Shown here in pieces: positions 1 through 7,791 of a DNA stretch of 64,000 nucleotides (position 1 is its first letter; each line of letters starts with the position of its first letter). The stretch lies in IMG/VR virus record IMGVR_UViG_3300028592_000004, positions 1 through 64,000 of that record; one strand, given 5' to 3'. Both the position numbers and the translations under genes were made by a program. A model generated the notes under the pieces. That model saw only the letters and a list, made by a program, of their open reading frames with translations, was not told the origin of the DNA and ran no database searches. This DNA is from a virus.

Positions 1-281
1 ACAAGGTTCTCTACGCGGTGATCGTCGCCTGCAACCCACTTCTCCTGAGAGGTAAAACCACTCGTATATAGTGACGCAATTCCGCTGCCAATGAAGGCGT
101 CGCTGCCGAACGCCATGTGCGGCCGGAAGATCATATCGCCCAGCAACAAAACATGCGGCCGTTTGGAGCCCATCAGCAGAGGGGCGCCGTTGGTGGTCTG
201 AAAGACACCAGCCACGTGATTGGGATCACCGGTGTCTTGAACGATGAAGTTCATCGGGATGTGAAACGCCCGATCACCCAT
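1..281 (-). CDS. hypothetical protein, 3' end outside window
   Basis: The first 93 codons are in the window and the frame is open to the left edge. The start ATG overlaps the stop of the upstream membrane-protein gene by 8 bp, which supports it. The N-terminus reads MGDRAFHIPMNFIVQDTGD, followed by a beta-rich, Gly-rich stretch ending near ASLYTSGFTSQEKW. I do not recognise the family. The Gly/Thr/Ser-rich, low-charge composition would suit a virion or fibre protein, but that is only an impression. Confidence 0.6.
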   Translation of the reverse strand, partial: MGDRAFHIPMNFIVQDTGDPNHVAGVFQTTNGAPLLMGSKRPHVLLLGDMIFRPHMAFGSDAFIGSGIASLYTSGFTSQEKWVAGDDHRVENL

Positions 282-651
282 CAGGAGTTTGGCCGGGTTC
301 GTCCCCAGGAGGTTGTCCATCTGGTGGTGCCTTTCTCATGAGTTGCCAGACTCGATAGCGGTAGTAGATCCACTGCGCGGCCATCGTCGTCAGGAGCAGT
401 GCGCGTTCATTGTGCGACATGTCCTTGATGGCGACGCCACCGAGGCGGTTGTTGTGGAAGTACTTGTAGTGCTTGTTGACGAACAAGACTCCGCAGAGCA
501 TGTTCAATGACGACCCGAGCCACATGCCGGCGAGCTCAGCACGTGCACCAAACACGACACTGAGCAGAAACCCGCCCGCGACAGTCACTAGGAACGAGGT
601 ACAGATCGCGTAGAAGAACTCAGCGACGAGGATTCGATGGAGAGGTCGCAC
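274..651 (-). CDS. small two-TM membrane protein
   Basis: 125 aa. A GTG start is preceded by GGAGA about 7 nt upstream. Residues about 8-32 (ILVAEFFYAICTSFLVTV onward) and 40-60 are hydrophobic, giving two probable membrane helices. The C-terminus is Pro/Gly/Asp-rich and hydrophilic. The gene overlaps the upstream one by 64 bp and the downstream one by 8 bp, so it is translationally coupled. No family recognised. Confidence 0.6.
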   Translation of the reverse strand: MRPLHRILVAEFFYAICTSFLVTVAGGFLLSVVFGARAELAGMWLGSSLNMLCGVLFVNKHYKYFHNNRLGGVAIKDMSHNERALLLTTMAAQWIYYRYRVWQLMRKAPPDGQPPGDEPGQTPDG

Positions 652-950
652 TCAATGGTCTCCGATTTTGTAACGACACGGCGAACACGCACTGTGCTCA
701 GGTGCTTGATCGTGTAACCCGCATTGAGCAGGTCAGCGATGCGAGTCTGGTACCAGACCGCGAGCTCCTCTGGCGTATCGCGAACGATGATCCGCTTCCA
801 ACCTTCGGATGTCTTCGTCTCCAGCGCATAATCCAACTGGATCTCAGGCTCATTCGGATCCGGCTCGACCGGACGCTCGATACGATCCAAGGCGGTGTTG
901 TAGTCGGGATCATCCGCACGACGATCCCAGTTGCCAAGTACATCCGGCAT
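588..950 (-). CDS. hypothetical protein
   Basis: 120 aa, starting at an ATG behind GCGGAGA. The middle (ALETKTSEGWKRIIVRDTPE, then a helix ending ADLLNAGYTIKHLSTVRVRR) looks like a compact alpha/beta fold. The last 25 residues are Ser-rich and overlap the next gene, so they may be poorly constrained. Function unknown. Confidence 0.6.
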   Translation of the reverse strand: MPDVLGNWDRRADDPDYNTALDRIERPVEPDPNEPEIQLDYALETKTSEGWKRIIVRDTPEELAVWYQTRIADLLNAGYTIKHLSTVRVRRVVTKSETIECDLSIESSSLSSSTRSVPRS

Positions 951-952
951 AG

Positions 953-1177
953 CTATCTCCGCGGGTAGTGGGGACCGCCGATCACAGGACCCGGGACGCT
1001 GACCTTGACCGGAAAGCCCTCCCAGTCCGCGATCTTCTCGATCTCCGGATTCTTGCGGTCGAGATAGACGAAGAGGGTCGAGACGGCGGCGCCGATCCCA
1101 ACCCTCCCCTCTGATCCGACACGCTCCTGGAGGCGTTCAGCAGCCTCCTGCATCTGCTGTGGGTTGGGCTCGTTCAT
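953..1177 (-). CDS. hypothetical protein
   Basis: 74 aa, starting MNEPNPQQMQEAAERLQERV. The start forms an ATGA overlap with the preceding stop, which chooses it over a longer in-frame extension. An N-terminal amphipathic helix is followed by a short hydrophobic strand (GAAVSTLFVYLD). The end of the gene (HYPRR) reads through a CCCGCGGAGAT stretch that loosely resembles the recurrent 20-bp intergenic element. Function unknown. Confidence 0.55.
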   Translation of the reverse strand: MNEPNPQQMQEAAERLQERVGSEGRVGIGAAVSTLFVYLDRKNPEIEKIADWEGFPVKVSVPGPVIGGPHYPRR

Positions 1178-1665
1178 AGGCCGAGATCTCTCAGCACGAC
1201 AATGCTGGCGTCCACCGCGGCCAGGAATTGCTGGGGATTCGTCGCATCCCACTTGCACTCCGGCAGAGCTCGCGAACCGGGCTTGTACCTCCGCTGCAAA
1301 GACTTCGCCTTCCCGAACGCCTCAAGCGTCAGAAGGCTCGGCATCTGGACCATGTAGCCGAGCAAGCCAGCCAGCGTCCCGAGCCGAATGCAGTCGATGG
1401 CCTGCATGAGGTTTTGCACCTCTTCGGTCAAGAAGTGATAGCCCTCCTGACCCCACGTCACCGGCCGAATTGGCAGCAGCATGGATCCAGCCAGGCAGAC
1501 CATACAGACATCAGGATTGTCTGCATCAAGCCGGATGAAGACGTGCATGTTGATCTCCACATTCGGAGTCGACATCGCAGTGACGAGGTCATTCCGCGCC
1601 ATCTGCAACCAGTCCGCCATCGAGCGTGCCTTCTCGCCGAACTTCTTCTGATGAAAGTCGTGCAT
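1174..1665 (-). CDS. CLAG-motif paralogous family protein (member 1)
   Basis: 163 aa. It belongs to a family repeated at 7047, 8127, 8615, 9181 and 35299. Shared features are an N-terminal helix (MADWLQMARNDL, equal to LSEWLELALEDL in others), a short segment ending in a hydrophobic-Met position (INMHVF), the central motif CMVCLAGSML, and a helix containing LMQAIDCIRLG. The C-terminus ends in a helix (ASIVVLRDLGL) as in its paralogues. A CxxC pair within the motif could bind a metal or form a disulfide. Function unknown. Confidence 0.7.
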   Translation of the reverse strand: MHDFHQKKFGEKARSMADWLQMARNDLVTAMSTPNVEINMHVFIRLDADNPDVCMVCLAGSMLLPIRPVTWGQEGYHFLTEEVQNLMQAIDCIRLGTLAGLLGYMVQMPSLLTLEAFGKAKSLQRRYKPGSRALPECKWDATNPQQFLAAVDASIVVLRDLGL

Positions 1666-2530
1666 CGCGCTCTTGCTTTCCCGGGACAGATCGGCGCCCG
1701 TTCCGGTCCCACACCTTGATCATGGCAATCATGCGCTTGGCAGCGCTGGAGCGATTCTCGGCGGTGATGGGACCGTGAGCCGAGATCGTATCGAGGAGAG
1801 CGTCAGCCAGTGCCTTTTCAAGCGTCGGCCGGTCGCTGCCCATGTTGATCGGCAAGTGGGCCTCGGTATCGAGAGCCTCCTTCCGTTGAGCATTGAGCCT
1901 TGCGGTTTCCTGCCTGTGCTTCTCCAGTGCGATCTCATCACCCTGGAGGCCAGCCAGTGTCTCTCGCAGAACGAGAATCTCGATCTGCCGCGAGGCTTCC
2001 AGCGCGGACCGAAGCCGAACCGCATACTCTTCGAGCGTATGCACGCGGTCGTTGAGGTTCCGGACGATCCGATCGCGCTGAATCCGAATGTCCTCGACAG
2101 GCTCGCCAGCCGGACCCGGAAGATCCTGAGGACCGGCTGCGCCCAGATGACCGGATCGGCCGTCGCAGAAGCCGTCCGGCGCGTGGTGCTGATGGACTGG
2201 CCGAAAGCCGGCCGGCCAACCCGGGCACCGCGGATCCATCGCATACTTGCCACAACCTTTGCAGCGAGGTGCGCGGTGAGGCGGATAAGGCAGCAGTGCC
2301 TTAATCCAGTCGTCAGCGAGCTGGTAGTCGCGAGTGTGCTGGTGCGTGACAGGATGCTCGTAGTCGTCCCACGAGTCGTCACCGCCGCGATACGACTGCG
2401 TGATCAGAGCCCGGCGCAACTGGTCCCAGGGAATTTTGTCGTCAGAGATGGGAACTCCTGCGATGAAGAGCGCACCTCTGACAATGATGAACGTCTCTCT
2501 ATCACGAGAGATGATGATTTCGTCGGACAT
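1589..2530 (-). CDS. hypothetical coiled-coil protein with CxxC
   Basis: 313 aa from MSDEIIISRDRETF, the start chosen because AGGG sits just upstream and the longer in-frame extension crosses a hairpin. Residues about 100-105 hold CKGCGK, a single zinc-knuckle-like pair. Residues about 165-250 are Glu/Arg/Leu-rich heptads (coiled coil). The C-terminal 40 residues are basic, and the last 77 bp overlap the next gene. Function unknown. Confidence 0.6.
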   Translation of the reverse strand: MSDEIIISRDRETFIIVRGALFIAGVPISDDKIPWDQLRRALITQSYRGGDDSWDDYEHPVTHQHTRDYQLADDWIKALLPYPPHRAPRCKGCGKYAMDPRCPGWPAGFRPVHQHHAPDGFCDGRSGHLGAAGPQDLPGPAGEPVEDIRIQRDRIVRNLNDRVHTLEEYAVRLRSALEASRQIEILVLRETLAGLQGDEIALEKHRQETARLNAQRKEALDTEAHLPINMGSDRPTLEKALADALLDTISAHGPITAENRSSAAKRMIAMIKVWDRNGRRSVPGKQERDARLSSEEVRREGTLDGGLVADGAE

Positions 2531-2531
2531 A

Positions 2532-2594
2532 CTACCCTGCAATGAGCCAGCCCAGGCCGAAGCCCAGTACGAGAAGAAAGAGAAGGCAACCCAC
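2532..2594 (-). CDS. possible 20-aa membrane microprotein
   Basis: A GTG-initiated reading frame encodes MGCLLFLLVLGFGLGWLIAG, almost entirely one membrane helix. Its stop lies just before the ATG of the 1589-2530 gene, so it could be a coupling leader. It starts inside the right-hand hairpin arm at 2591-2624, which could gate its translation. No separate ribosome site is visible. Speculative. Confidence 0.25.
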   Translation of the reverse strand: MGCLLFLLVLGFGLGWLIAG

Positions 2595-2624
2595 CGGACC
2601 GTGCCAAAGCGGCCGGTCCGGTGG
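2591..2624 (-). promoter_or_regulatory. GC-rich hairpin in 5' leader
   Basis: CCACCGGACC and GGTCCGGTGG form a perfect 10-bp stem around a 14-nt loop that can pair further (GCC/GGC). No T-run follows on the minus strand. It lies between the recurrent element at 2634 and the gene starting at 2530, so an attenuator or leader structure fits better than a terminator. Confidence 0.5.
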
Positions 2625-2633
2625 ATGCTGCGA

Positions 2634-2653
2634 TTCAATCCGCGGGTTTTGAT
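2634..2653 (-). promoter_or_regulatory. recurrent 20-bp element, copy 1
   Basis: Plus strand reads TTCAATCCGCGGGTTTTGAT: arms TTCAAT/TTTGAT around an 8-bp GC core. It touches the stop of the upstream gene at 2653. The next recognised start is 104 nt downstream, with a hairpin between. Confidence 0.55.
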
Positions 2654-3042
2654 CAGGCCTTGGCAGGATAGTAGCCCTCGGGCGGTGCGTGGGCCTCCCA
2701 GAAGGAGTCCTTCTCACCGTTCCAGTAGTTGGCCTGCTGGAGCATCTGCAAGGAGTGCTCCTGATCGTCCGACAGGAGCAGGAGCATGCCAATCCGGGCG
2801 ACCGAAGTGGTGATCTTCCGGCGACGCTCCGAATCGCTGGAAGCGAAGTTAGCGCCGTCCATGAAGTCAGACAGCGCCATCTCCAGGTCGTCGAGTGCTC
2901 GATCCTTCGCCCAGAGGATCCCGGCTTCCGGCATGGAAACGGTCTTCATTCGATTTCCTTCAATACAGCTGCCAAAGGCCCCGGTCGCTTCAGTCAGGGC
3001 CTGCTCCAGCTTCGTCTTTGCCTCGTCGATCCGGGTCGCCAT
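2653..3042 (-). CDS. hypothetical helical protein
   Basis: 129 aa, mostly alpha-helical: an N-terminal helix (IDEAKTKLEQALTEATGAF), then a long amphipathic region containing LDDLEMALSDFMDGANF. There are no cysteine clusters or membrane segments. It overlaps the upstream protease-like gene by 53 bp and ends at a copy of the recurrent 20-bp element. Function unknown. Confidence 0.6.
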   Translation of the reverse strand: MATRIDEAKTKLEQALTEATGAFGSCIEGNRMKTVSMPEAGILWAKDRALDDLEMALSDFMDGANFASSDSERRRKITTSVARIGMLLLLSDDQEHSLQMLQQANYWNGEKDSFWEAHAPPEGYYPAKA

Positions 3043-3904
3043 AGCGTCGCTTCTTGAGGAGTCGAACGGCCGCTGCCGGGTTCAGCAGCGTGAAGAAGAT
3101 CAGATGAGTCGGCTCTCCGGTGAGAAAGGTCCCATCCGGGTGCGGATCGTGGACATAGTCGAAGCCCATGAGGCCACGACAGCGTCCGACAACCGCGTGC
3201 CGACCAGTCGTGCATTCCCGCGGCGAGTTCCCGATGATGATCACTGGGGCCTGGCGCGGGACAGGGTAGAGGATCGGACGGTCGTCGAGAATCAACTCGA
3301 TGGCCTGGAGTCCGAAGCCAGCCAGCCACTCCTGAAACACGTCCCAGTCCCAGGAGTCGCCGTCGCAGGCGGTCGGAACGTGCTCGACAGGGACGTCCAG
3401 CACGGTCGCGACACAAGCCCGGAAACAGCTCGTCGGGGTCGGCTGCGTCACCCGGATGGCCACAGGCACCAGTGTACGGGCAGTCAGCTGCTCCGTTAGC
3501 ACACTAATGTCATTGCAGGCCGCGTCCCAGCAAGCCTTCATGGCTCGGGCGTCGGCGTGTGCCATCCGAAGCATTTTGCGGGCTGCTACGAGCGCAGGCG
3601 TCGCGTCAGGCGGCTCCGAGGACGTTTCCGCGGCCCGAATCTCTCGGGAACGCCTCAAAACGTCTCGGAGAGCCTCTCCGTGACCCATAAGCCCGCCAAA
3701 AGCCAGCTTCGCATCGGAACTCATCCATGCGAAAGCTGGCTCAGATTCAACTCTACCGATCTGTCCGAAGATCTGGGCGGCAATGCCGGCCAGCAGATCG
3801 AGGAGGAGGTTTTCGGTCGGGATCTCCGCCGCAGACCGCGCGAACGACTCGCGTGCTTCTGCGACAAGCTCGTCATAGGACTTAGAGGGTCCACTCGTCG
3901 ACAT
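2990..3904 (-). CDS. papain-like (C39-like) cysteine peptidase domain protein
   Basis: 304 aa. Residues 1-145 are a helical region of unknown role. Residues about 150-280 resemble the C39-like papain fold common in phages: QPTPTSCFRACVATVLDVP gives the oxyanion Gln154 and nucleophile Cys160, GRHAVVG near residue 233 gives the catalytic His, and YVHDPHP the acidic partner. No signal peptide is seen, so it would act in the host cytoplasm. Substrate unknown; peptidase activity is inferred from motif order. Confidence 0.65.
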   Translation of the reverse strand: MSTSGPSKSYDELVAEARESFARSAAEIPTENLLLDLLAGIAAQIFGQIGRVESEPAFAWMSSDAKLAFGGLMGHGEALRDVLRRSREIRAAETSSEPPDATPALVAARKMLRMAHADARAMKACWDAACNDISVLTEQLTARTLVPVAIRVTQPTPTSCFRACVATVLDVPVEHVPTACDGDSWDWDVFQEWLAGFGLQAIELILDDRPILYPVPRQAPVIIIGNSPRECTTGRHAVVGRCRGLMGFDYVHDPHPDGTFLTGEPTHLIFFTLLNPAAAVRLLKKRRYGDPDRRGKDEAGAGPD

Positions 3905-4155
3905 CAGTTCGTGTCCAATCCGCGGATGCGATCAAACTCTTGCGGTGCGTCCTCAGGAACGGCGTCCGTGAAGGTCACCAGCCCGAGAATGTAGTGGTAG
4001 CCGTGGTAGTACATCGGCTCACAGCGGGTGATCTCGATTTTCTGCGTCTCGGGGCGAGTCAGCGAAACGATGCAGTTCTGAAACTCCACTTCGGCACCCG
4101 CTTTACTGTCCTCAAAGCCGGTGTCGATCTTCTCCAGGCGAAGTTGCGTTTTCAT
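3904..4155 (-). CDS. hypothetical protein
   Basis: 83 aa, beta-rich, with alternating hydrophobic strands (VEFQNCIVSLTRP, KIEITRCEPMYYHGYHYILG). The start forms an ATG behind a 1-bp spacer from the previous stop, and the stop overlaps the next start. A small single-domain fold with no recognised motif. Confidence 0.6.
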   Translation of the reverse strand: MKTQLRLEKIDTGFEDSKAGAEVEFQNCIVSLTRPETQKIEITRCEPMYYHGYHYILGLVTFTDAVPEDAPQEFDRIRGLDTN

Positions 4156-4156
4156 C

Positions 4157-4516
4157 TCAGACCGTCGCGAAGAAGTTGAGGGCCTTCCGAAGCAGCTCCA
4201 TCGTCGTCGGCCGGATGGCGACGCGTTCCGGCATACCGGTCTGTAGATGCCACTTCCGGAACTTCGTGTGCCAGGTGCTGATCAGCTTACGAGCGGCTTC
4301 GCTGAATTGCTTCTGCCACTCACAGCGGACACGACCGTACTTGGTCTTGTCCCACATTTCGACGATGACCGCGTACGGGAAGGTCCTCGCGAACTCATCC
4401 CCGCGGATCGTCATGACGAAAGCGACAGCCTTCGAGCTGTTCATGGACGAGTCGAGATCCTCGAACTCGGTGCGGTGTTCGGGCGGCTCGTACCGCCCTT
4501 GAAGGACTCCGCTCAT
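4157..4516 (-). CDS. hypothetical protein
   Basis: 119 aa. A disordered N-terminus (GRYEPPEHRTEFEDLDSS) is followed by an alpha/beta core with AFVMTIRGDEFARTFPYAV and a basic helix (ARKLISTWHTKFRKWHLQ). ATGA overlap with the upstream zinc-ribbon gene. Function unknown. Confidence 0.6.
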   Translation of the reverse strand: MSGVLQGRYEPPEHRTEFEDLDSSMNSSKAVAFVMTIRGDEFARTFPYAVIVEMWDKTKYGRVRCEWQKQFSEAARKLISTWHTKFRKWHLQTGMPERVAIRPTTMELLRKALNFFATV

Positions 4517-4758
4517 TCGAGCACCTCATGATCCGATAGAGACTCGCCGCAAGCGGAGCAACGAGTGTCTGAATGAAGGCCCTTAGCGATGTTGCCGTCT
4601 GTGTCGACCAACTCGGCGCCGGCGCCGAGCCGAGACGGCGTCACCCAGGGCATGCTGCCCGTCGCAACAAACTCGACATCCACCGAGTTCGGTAACAGAA
4701 GGTTGGCCCCACATTCAGGGCATTCAGTGACCTTGTAACGGTGACGGAAGTCGCTCAC
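4513..4758 (-). CDS. small zinc-ribbon protein
   Basis: 81 aa with two CxxC knuckles, CPECG near residue 13 and CSACG near residue 68, separated by a beta-rich linker. This is the layout of a zinc ribbon. It is one of several small Cys-rich proteins in the window. Nucleic-acid or protein binding is possible; nothing more specific can be said. Confidence 0.65.
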   Translation of the reverse strand: MSDFRHRYKVTECPECGANLLLPNSVDVEFVATGSMPWVTPSRLGAGAELVDTDGNIAKGLHSDTRCSACGESLSDHEVLE

Positions 4759-5171
4759 TCCACTACCTCGTCACCCTGGAAGGCGTGCGGGAATTCGTGG
4801 AAGCCGAGCACCTTCCGCTCGCCGGCCACTCGCTTCTCCAGCCGCCACTGCGCCAGGTTGGCGACATTGGCACTGCGGTGGGCGATGAGCCCGTACCGGC
4901 GGTCCCGGTCCCACACCTCTTTGACGACCTTAGAGATCAGGTGCGGTGGCTTGTCGTACCGCTTCGGACGAAAGACTCCCAGGATCGGGCCATAGACGAC
5001 TGGCAACCAGCCATCCTTCTCGGCCCAATCCCAGAGATCCTTCAGAGCCATGTCCACTTCAAGCTGATCTTGCTCGTGGAAGGCTCGAAGAAGACGTTCA
5101 AGGCAAAGCAATGGATCCAGGTCACGCCTCCTTTCCGTTGATGCCACGCAGGATCTGGAACTGGTCCCCAA
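4755..5171 (-). CDS. LWxxA-LPV paralogous family protein (member 1); start uncertain
   Basis: Up to 138 aa. The core LWDWAEKDGWLPVVYGPILG matches LWDHAELGRALPVLRGAIFG at 24891 and LWEHASEGLALPVLIGPIFG at 25331. Homology begins near LLCLERLLRAFHEQ, so the start must lie upstream of the internal Met at MALKDLW. A TTG at 5171 gives the longest form but has no clear ribosome site. The best Shine-Dalgarno, AAGGAGG near 5130, lies 6 nt before an in-frame CTG at 5120, so a CTG start is worth considering. Function unknown. Confidence 0.55.
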   Translation of the reverse strand: MGTSSRSCVASTERRRDLDPLLCLERLLRAFHEQDQLEVDMALKDLWDWAEKDGWLPVVYGPILGVFRPKRYDKPPHLISKVVKEVWDRDRRYGLIAHRSANVANLAQWRLEKRVAGERKVLGFHEFPHAFQGDEVVE

Positions 5172-5673
5172 TCAGGAACTGCATACCGTCCCGCTTCTCG
5201 TTGAAGATCCGATGTCCGGCACACTGTGGTTCGCGGCAGTACTTCAGCAGCTCCTGTTCGAATGCGGCGGGGATCACGATAAAGTTTGGCCGAGCGCCAA
5301 CGAACTGACCGCGGGAGTGCTGGATTGCCTCGCCGATCGAGTCTCGGGTGTAGATGTTCCGCCACACCTGCAGGTCGATGTGGTCGAGACTGGCCGTCTG
5401 AGCCGACAGCAGATCGAACTTCGCGCCGACCAGAACCTGGAGGCCGTAGATCGACCTTGTGTAGTCCCGATCGGTGGGCAGCGGAACGACGCCTTGCGGA
5501 TTGTCGTTCCAAAGGTACATCGTCTGCCACATGTCGGGCGGGGCGATGAGGTGGGTCACCCGACGCTTCATCGGGCGAAAGAGCCGGTCGAGCTCCTGGA
5601 TCGCCGGGGACAGCTCCTCCGGCGTCTCGGGATACTCACCGTTCAGGAACTTCGGAGCTTCGAAGTGGGTCAT
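5122..5673 (-). CDS. hypothetical protein
   Basis: 183 aa. Long alpha/beta protein with the patches MWQTMYLWNDNPQGVVPL, DYTRSIYGLQVLVG and a C-terminal IGDQFQILRG. One Cys pair (KYCREPQCAGH) is near residue 147. It might be a small structural or adaptor protein by composition, but no family is recognised. Overlaps the upstream gene by 38 bp. Confidence 0.55.
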   Translation of the reverse strand: MTHFEAPKFLNGEYPETPEELSPAIQELDRLFRPMKRRVTHLIAPPDMWQTMYLWNDNPQGVVPLPTDRDYTRSIYGLQVLVGAKFDLLSAQTASLDHIDLQVWRNIYTRDSIGEAIQHSRGQFVGARPNFIVIPAAFEQELLKYCREPQCAGHRIFNEKRDGMQFLIGDQFQILRGINGKEA

Positions 5674-6082
5674 GAGTTGCCTCGGGATGGGCGTCGACCT
5701 TCAGGTAGAAGAAATCGACGTCGTGGAATTCGAGATAGACCCGGGCCTGCTGGAAATCCTGCCCGAGAGCGAAGGCAAGATGCTGGACGGCGGCGCGGAA
5801 GTTATGCCAGGTGTCACCGAGCTTCCAGATCTCTGGATTACGAACACCAGTGATGACGAAGACAGGCTCGCCGTCCTCGGGACAGCCGCGGGCCATCTCG
5901 TAGAGGGCATTTCCAAGCATGACAACACAGCTGACTGCATTGCCCCACTTGTCGCGAATGTGGAGGTTGTGCCTGTCGATCGCGTGCTGAAGGAGCCGAC
6001 GATCATTCATCGGCACTTCGCCCTGAAGCTGTTTGTAACCCGGCTGGATGCCAAGAGTGATGCGGAAGGCTTCAGTCTTCAT
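5636..6082 (-). CDS. hypothetical protein
   Basis: 148 aa. A second in-frame Met (MNDRRLLQHAIDRHNLHIRD) at about residue 25 is an alternative start. The core has WGNAVSCVVMLGNALYEMAR, then EPVFVITGVRNPEIW, suggesting an alpha/beta domain. Function unknown. Confidence 0.55.
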   Translation of the reverse strand: MKTEAFRITLGIQPGYKQLQGEVPMNDRRLLQHAIDRHNLHIRDKWGNAVSCVVMLGNALYEMARGCPEDGEPVFVITGVRNPEIWKLGDTWHNFRAAVQHLAFALGQDFQQARVYLEFHDVDFFYLKVDAHPEATHDPLRSSEVPER

Positions 6083-6530
6083 CTTCAGCTCCGAAGTGGA
6101 GAGCGTCCTTCAAGCGGACTTCCGGGTTGTCCGGAGCCGCAGAGCACTCGTCATTCGCCTGGAACGCCGTCAGGTTCGGCGTCCCACAGTAGACGCACTG
6201 CCCCAGGAAGTCCTGACCCTTCGGGCTCGTGCGTTCGAGAACATGCGTTGCCATGAGGTTCCTCAGGAATGTATCGCCGAGGGGAGCATTCACCGCTGCA
6301 AAACCCAAGCGGCGAGCGAGACACGCGCTGAGCTGGACTGTGTCGTAGAACGGCCTTGTCTTCGACAACTCGATGACGTAGACCGGCCCGCGAATAATCC
6401 CATTCGGTATAGGCCCCGCAAACGGAATAGTGAGCCCTGCGTACGGTGCGAAGTACTGAGTGGCCGGCCGAGCTCCCAAGGCAGCGGCAAAGCCACCCAG
6501 GAGTCGGCCGAAGAAGGTTCTGCGTTTCAC
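6072..6530 (-). CDS. Tat-like signal protein with CxxC
   Basis: 152 aa. The N-terminus MKRRTFFGRLLGGFAAALGA has a twin-arginine pair, an F at the expected position and a short hydrophobic run, so it resembles a Tat signal. The mature part has YCGTPN near residue 112 and an acidic tail (FGAEDED). It overlaps a second Tat-like gene by 4 bp. Export is inferred from the signal only; function unknown. Confidence 0.6.
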   Translation of the reverse strand: MKRRTFFGRLLGGFAAALGARPATQYFAPYAGLTIPFAGPIPNGIIRGPVYVIELSKTRPFYDTVQLSACLARRLGFAAVNAPLGDTFLRNLMATHVLERTSPKGQDFLGQCVYCGTPNLTAFQANDECSAAPDNPEVRLKDALHFGAEDED

Positions 6531-7039
6531 GAGTCGTCCTCGTCTTCGTCGGGCGCAAATTCGATCTCGACGTCGAGATGGTGTTGGAGCTTAGCCAGAT
6601 CCGCATCCGAAACAAACCGAAGCGCGATCTGAAAGGCTTGCTGCAGATCACCGATCTCGTGATCCGGTTCAGACTCCTCGCCGTGCCGCTGAGCACGGTC
6701 GATCATCTGCTGATAGATTTCGTCGCGAGACACTGTTGGCTCCTGCCCCGGGCTGGGCATTTCATAAATCCGCGTCGGCGGAAGGATCTGAAGCTGGCCG
6801 AGAGCCCCAGGATTCCGAAGAAGCCCAGTGATCTTCTCGCAGTCGGCCGGCGACAGCCGATTCATCGTGAGCACCGATTGCCGCTCCATCGAGCTGTAGT
6901 CGGCGAGCCGGAACGGCATGGCTCCGGACATCGGCGGCATGTCATAGAGCGGAGACGGCGCCGAAGCCGCCACTTTACCGAGACCGAGCATCGAGGCGAC
7001 ACCGCCCACAACCCGGCCGAAGAAAGTTCTACGTTCCAT
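6527..7039 (-). CDS. Tat-like signal protein, acidic tail
   Basis: 170 aa. Starts MERRTFFGRVVGGVASMLGL, close in sequence to the next gene downstream (6072), which points to a duplicated signal or gene. The mature part is helical with an Asp/Glu tail (EFAPDEDEDDS). There is no catalytic motif. The paired arrangement suggests related exported or membrane-associated products. Confidence 0.6.
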   Translation of the reverse strand: MERRTFFGRVVGGVASMLGLGKVAASAPSPLYDMPPMSGAMPFRLADYSSMERQSVLTMNRLSPADCEKITGLLRNPGALGQLQILPPTRIYEMPSPGQEPTVSRDEIYQQMIDRAQRHGEESEPDHEIGDLQQAFQIALRFVSDADLAKLQHHLDVEIEFAPDEDEDDS

Positions 7040-7046
7040 GTAGCAC

Positions 7047-7517
7047 CTAGACTCCCTTTGCTTTGAGCAGAGCGAGGACGGCGTCCATTCCAGTCCGCCA
7101 GTCCTCCGGGCTGTCTGTATACCGGGTCACGTGGACGTTTGGAATCTCATTGCGCAACCAGAGCTCCTCGCACCGCGAGCGCGTCGCGGCAGGGATCAGC
7201 AGCGAATGGCGCACATCACACAGAGCGGATTCGATGTCACCACTTCGAAGGTAATCCAGCGCCTGAAGAATTCGTGCGAATTCAGGCGTCATGTGGTGCG
7301 GATAGGTGGTTCGCTCAAGCGGCACTTCGCCGGTCTGAGCCATGACCGCCCCGCCCAAGCAGACCAGACACACACCCTCCGCCGGGTGGTGCCAGCTGCT
7401 CATGTCGATTTCGTAGCGAGGATCCTGCTCGCATTTGCGTAGGTCCTCAAGGGCAAGCTCCAGCCACTCGGACAAAGCCCGGGGCTGGAGCTGATCAACA
7501 GCAGCAAATTCCGACAT
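7047..7517 (-). CDS. CLAG-motif paralogous family protein (member 2)
   Basis: 156 aa. Conserved elements: ALSEWLELALEDLRKCEQDP, YEIDMSSW, CLVCLGGAVM (a Gly replaces the usual Ala of CLAG), and the helix ILQALDYLRSGDIESAL. The C-terminal TGMDAVLALLKAKGV matches the ends of its paralogues. Function unknown. Confidence 0.7.
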   Translation of the reverse strand: MSEFAAVDQLQPRALSEWLELALEDLRKCEQDPRYEIDMSSWHHPAEGVCLVCLGGAVMAQTGEVPLERTTYPHHMTPEFARILQALDYLRSGDIESALCDVRHSLLIPAATRSRCEELWLRNEIPNVHVTRYTDSPEDWRTGMDAVLALLKAKGV

Positions 7518-7525
7518 AGACTCCT

Positions 7526-7768
7526 TCAGCAGGGCTCGCCCCGCGCTGGTGGGACCATTTCAAAGAGCACCTGAACGAGCTGCTGCTCACTCAGGATCTC
7601 CGGATGCTGTCGCGCAGCCGCGATCAATCGCACCACAGCCACCGGGCCGTCCATACCACGAATGCTGTCGGCCAAATCGTAAAGCGACGTCGTGTCTGCG
7701 TTCGGAAAGGAGCGGTAGTTCGAAAACGACTCCTTGGCGTTGAGAATCAGCGTCGAGAGACCGTTCAT
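7526..7768 (-). CDS. hypothetical helical protein
   Basis: 80 aa, helical, with MDGPVAVVRLIAAARQHPEI and QQLVQVLFEMVPP. The start ATG has no purine-rich ribosome site; the recurrent 20-bp element lies 2 nt upstream instead. If that element is a promoter the mRNA would be nearly leaderless. Function unknown. Confidence 0.6.
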   Translation of the reverse strand: MNGLSTLILNAKESFSNYRSFPNADTTSLYDLADSIRGMDGPVAVVRLIAAARQHPEILSEQQLVQVLFEMVPPARGEPC

Positions 7769-7770
7769 TG

Positions 7771-7790
7771 TTCAATACCCGCGGATTGAG
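7771..7790 (-). promoter_or_regulatory. recurrent 20-bp element, copy 2
   Basis: Plus strand TTCAATACCCGCGGATTGAG. Core in the opposite orientation to copies 1, 3, 4 and 5. Lies 2 nt before the ATG at 7768. Confidence 0.6.
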
Positions 7791-7791
7791 T

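Noticed and set aside
2532-2638. An N-terminal extension of the 1589-2530 gene to 2638.
   Set aside because: It crosses a GC hairpin and a recurrent element, and a good start with AGGG lies at 2530.
5042-5125. A 27-codon frame (MTWIHCFALNV...) in a GTGA overlap at 5125.
   Set aside because: The alternative frame at 4755 has clear paralogues and continues, while this one stops after 27 residues; it is probably an out-of-frame start.
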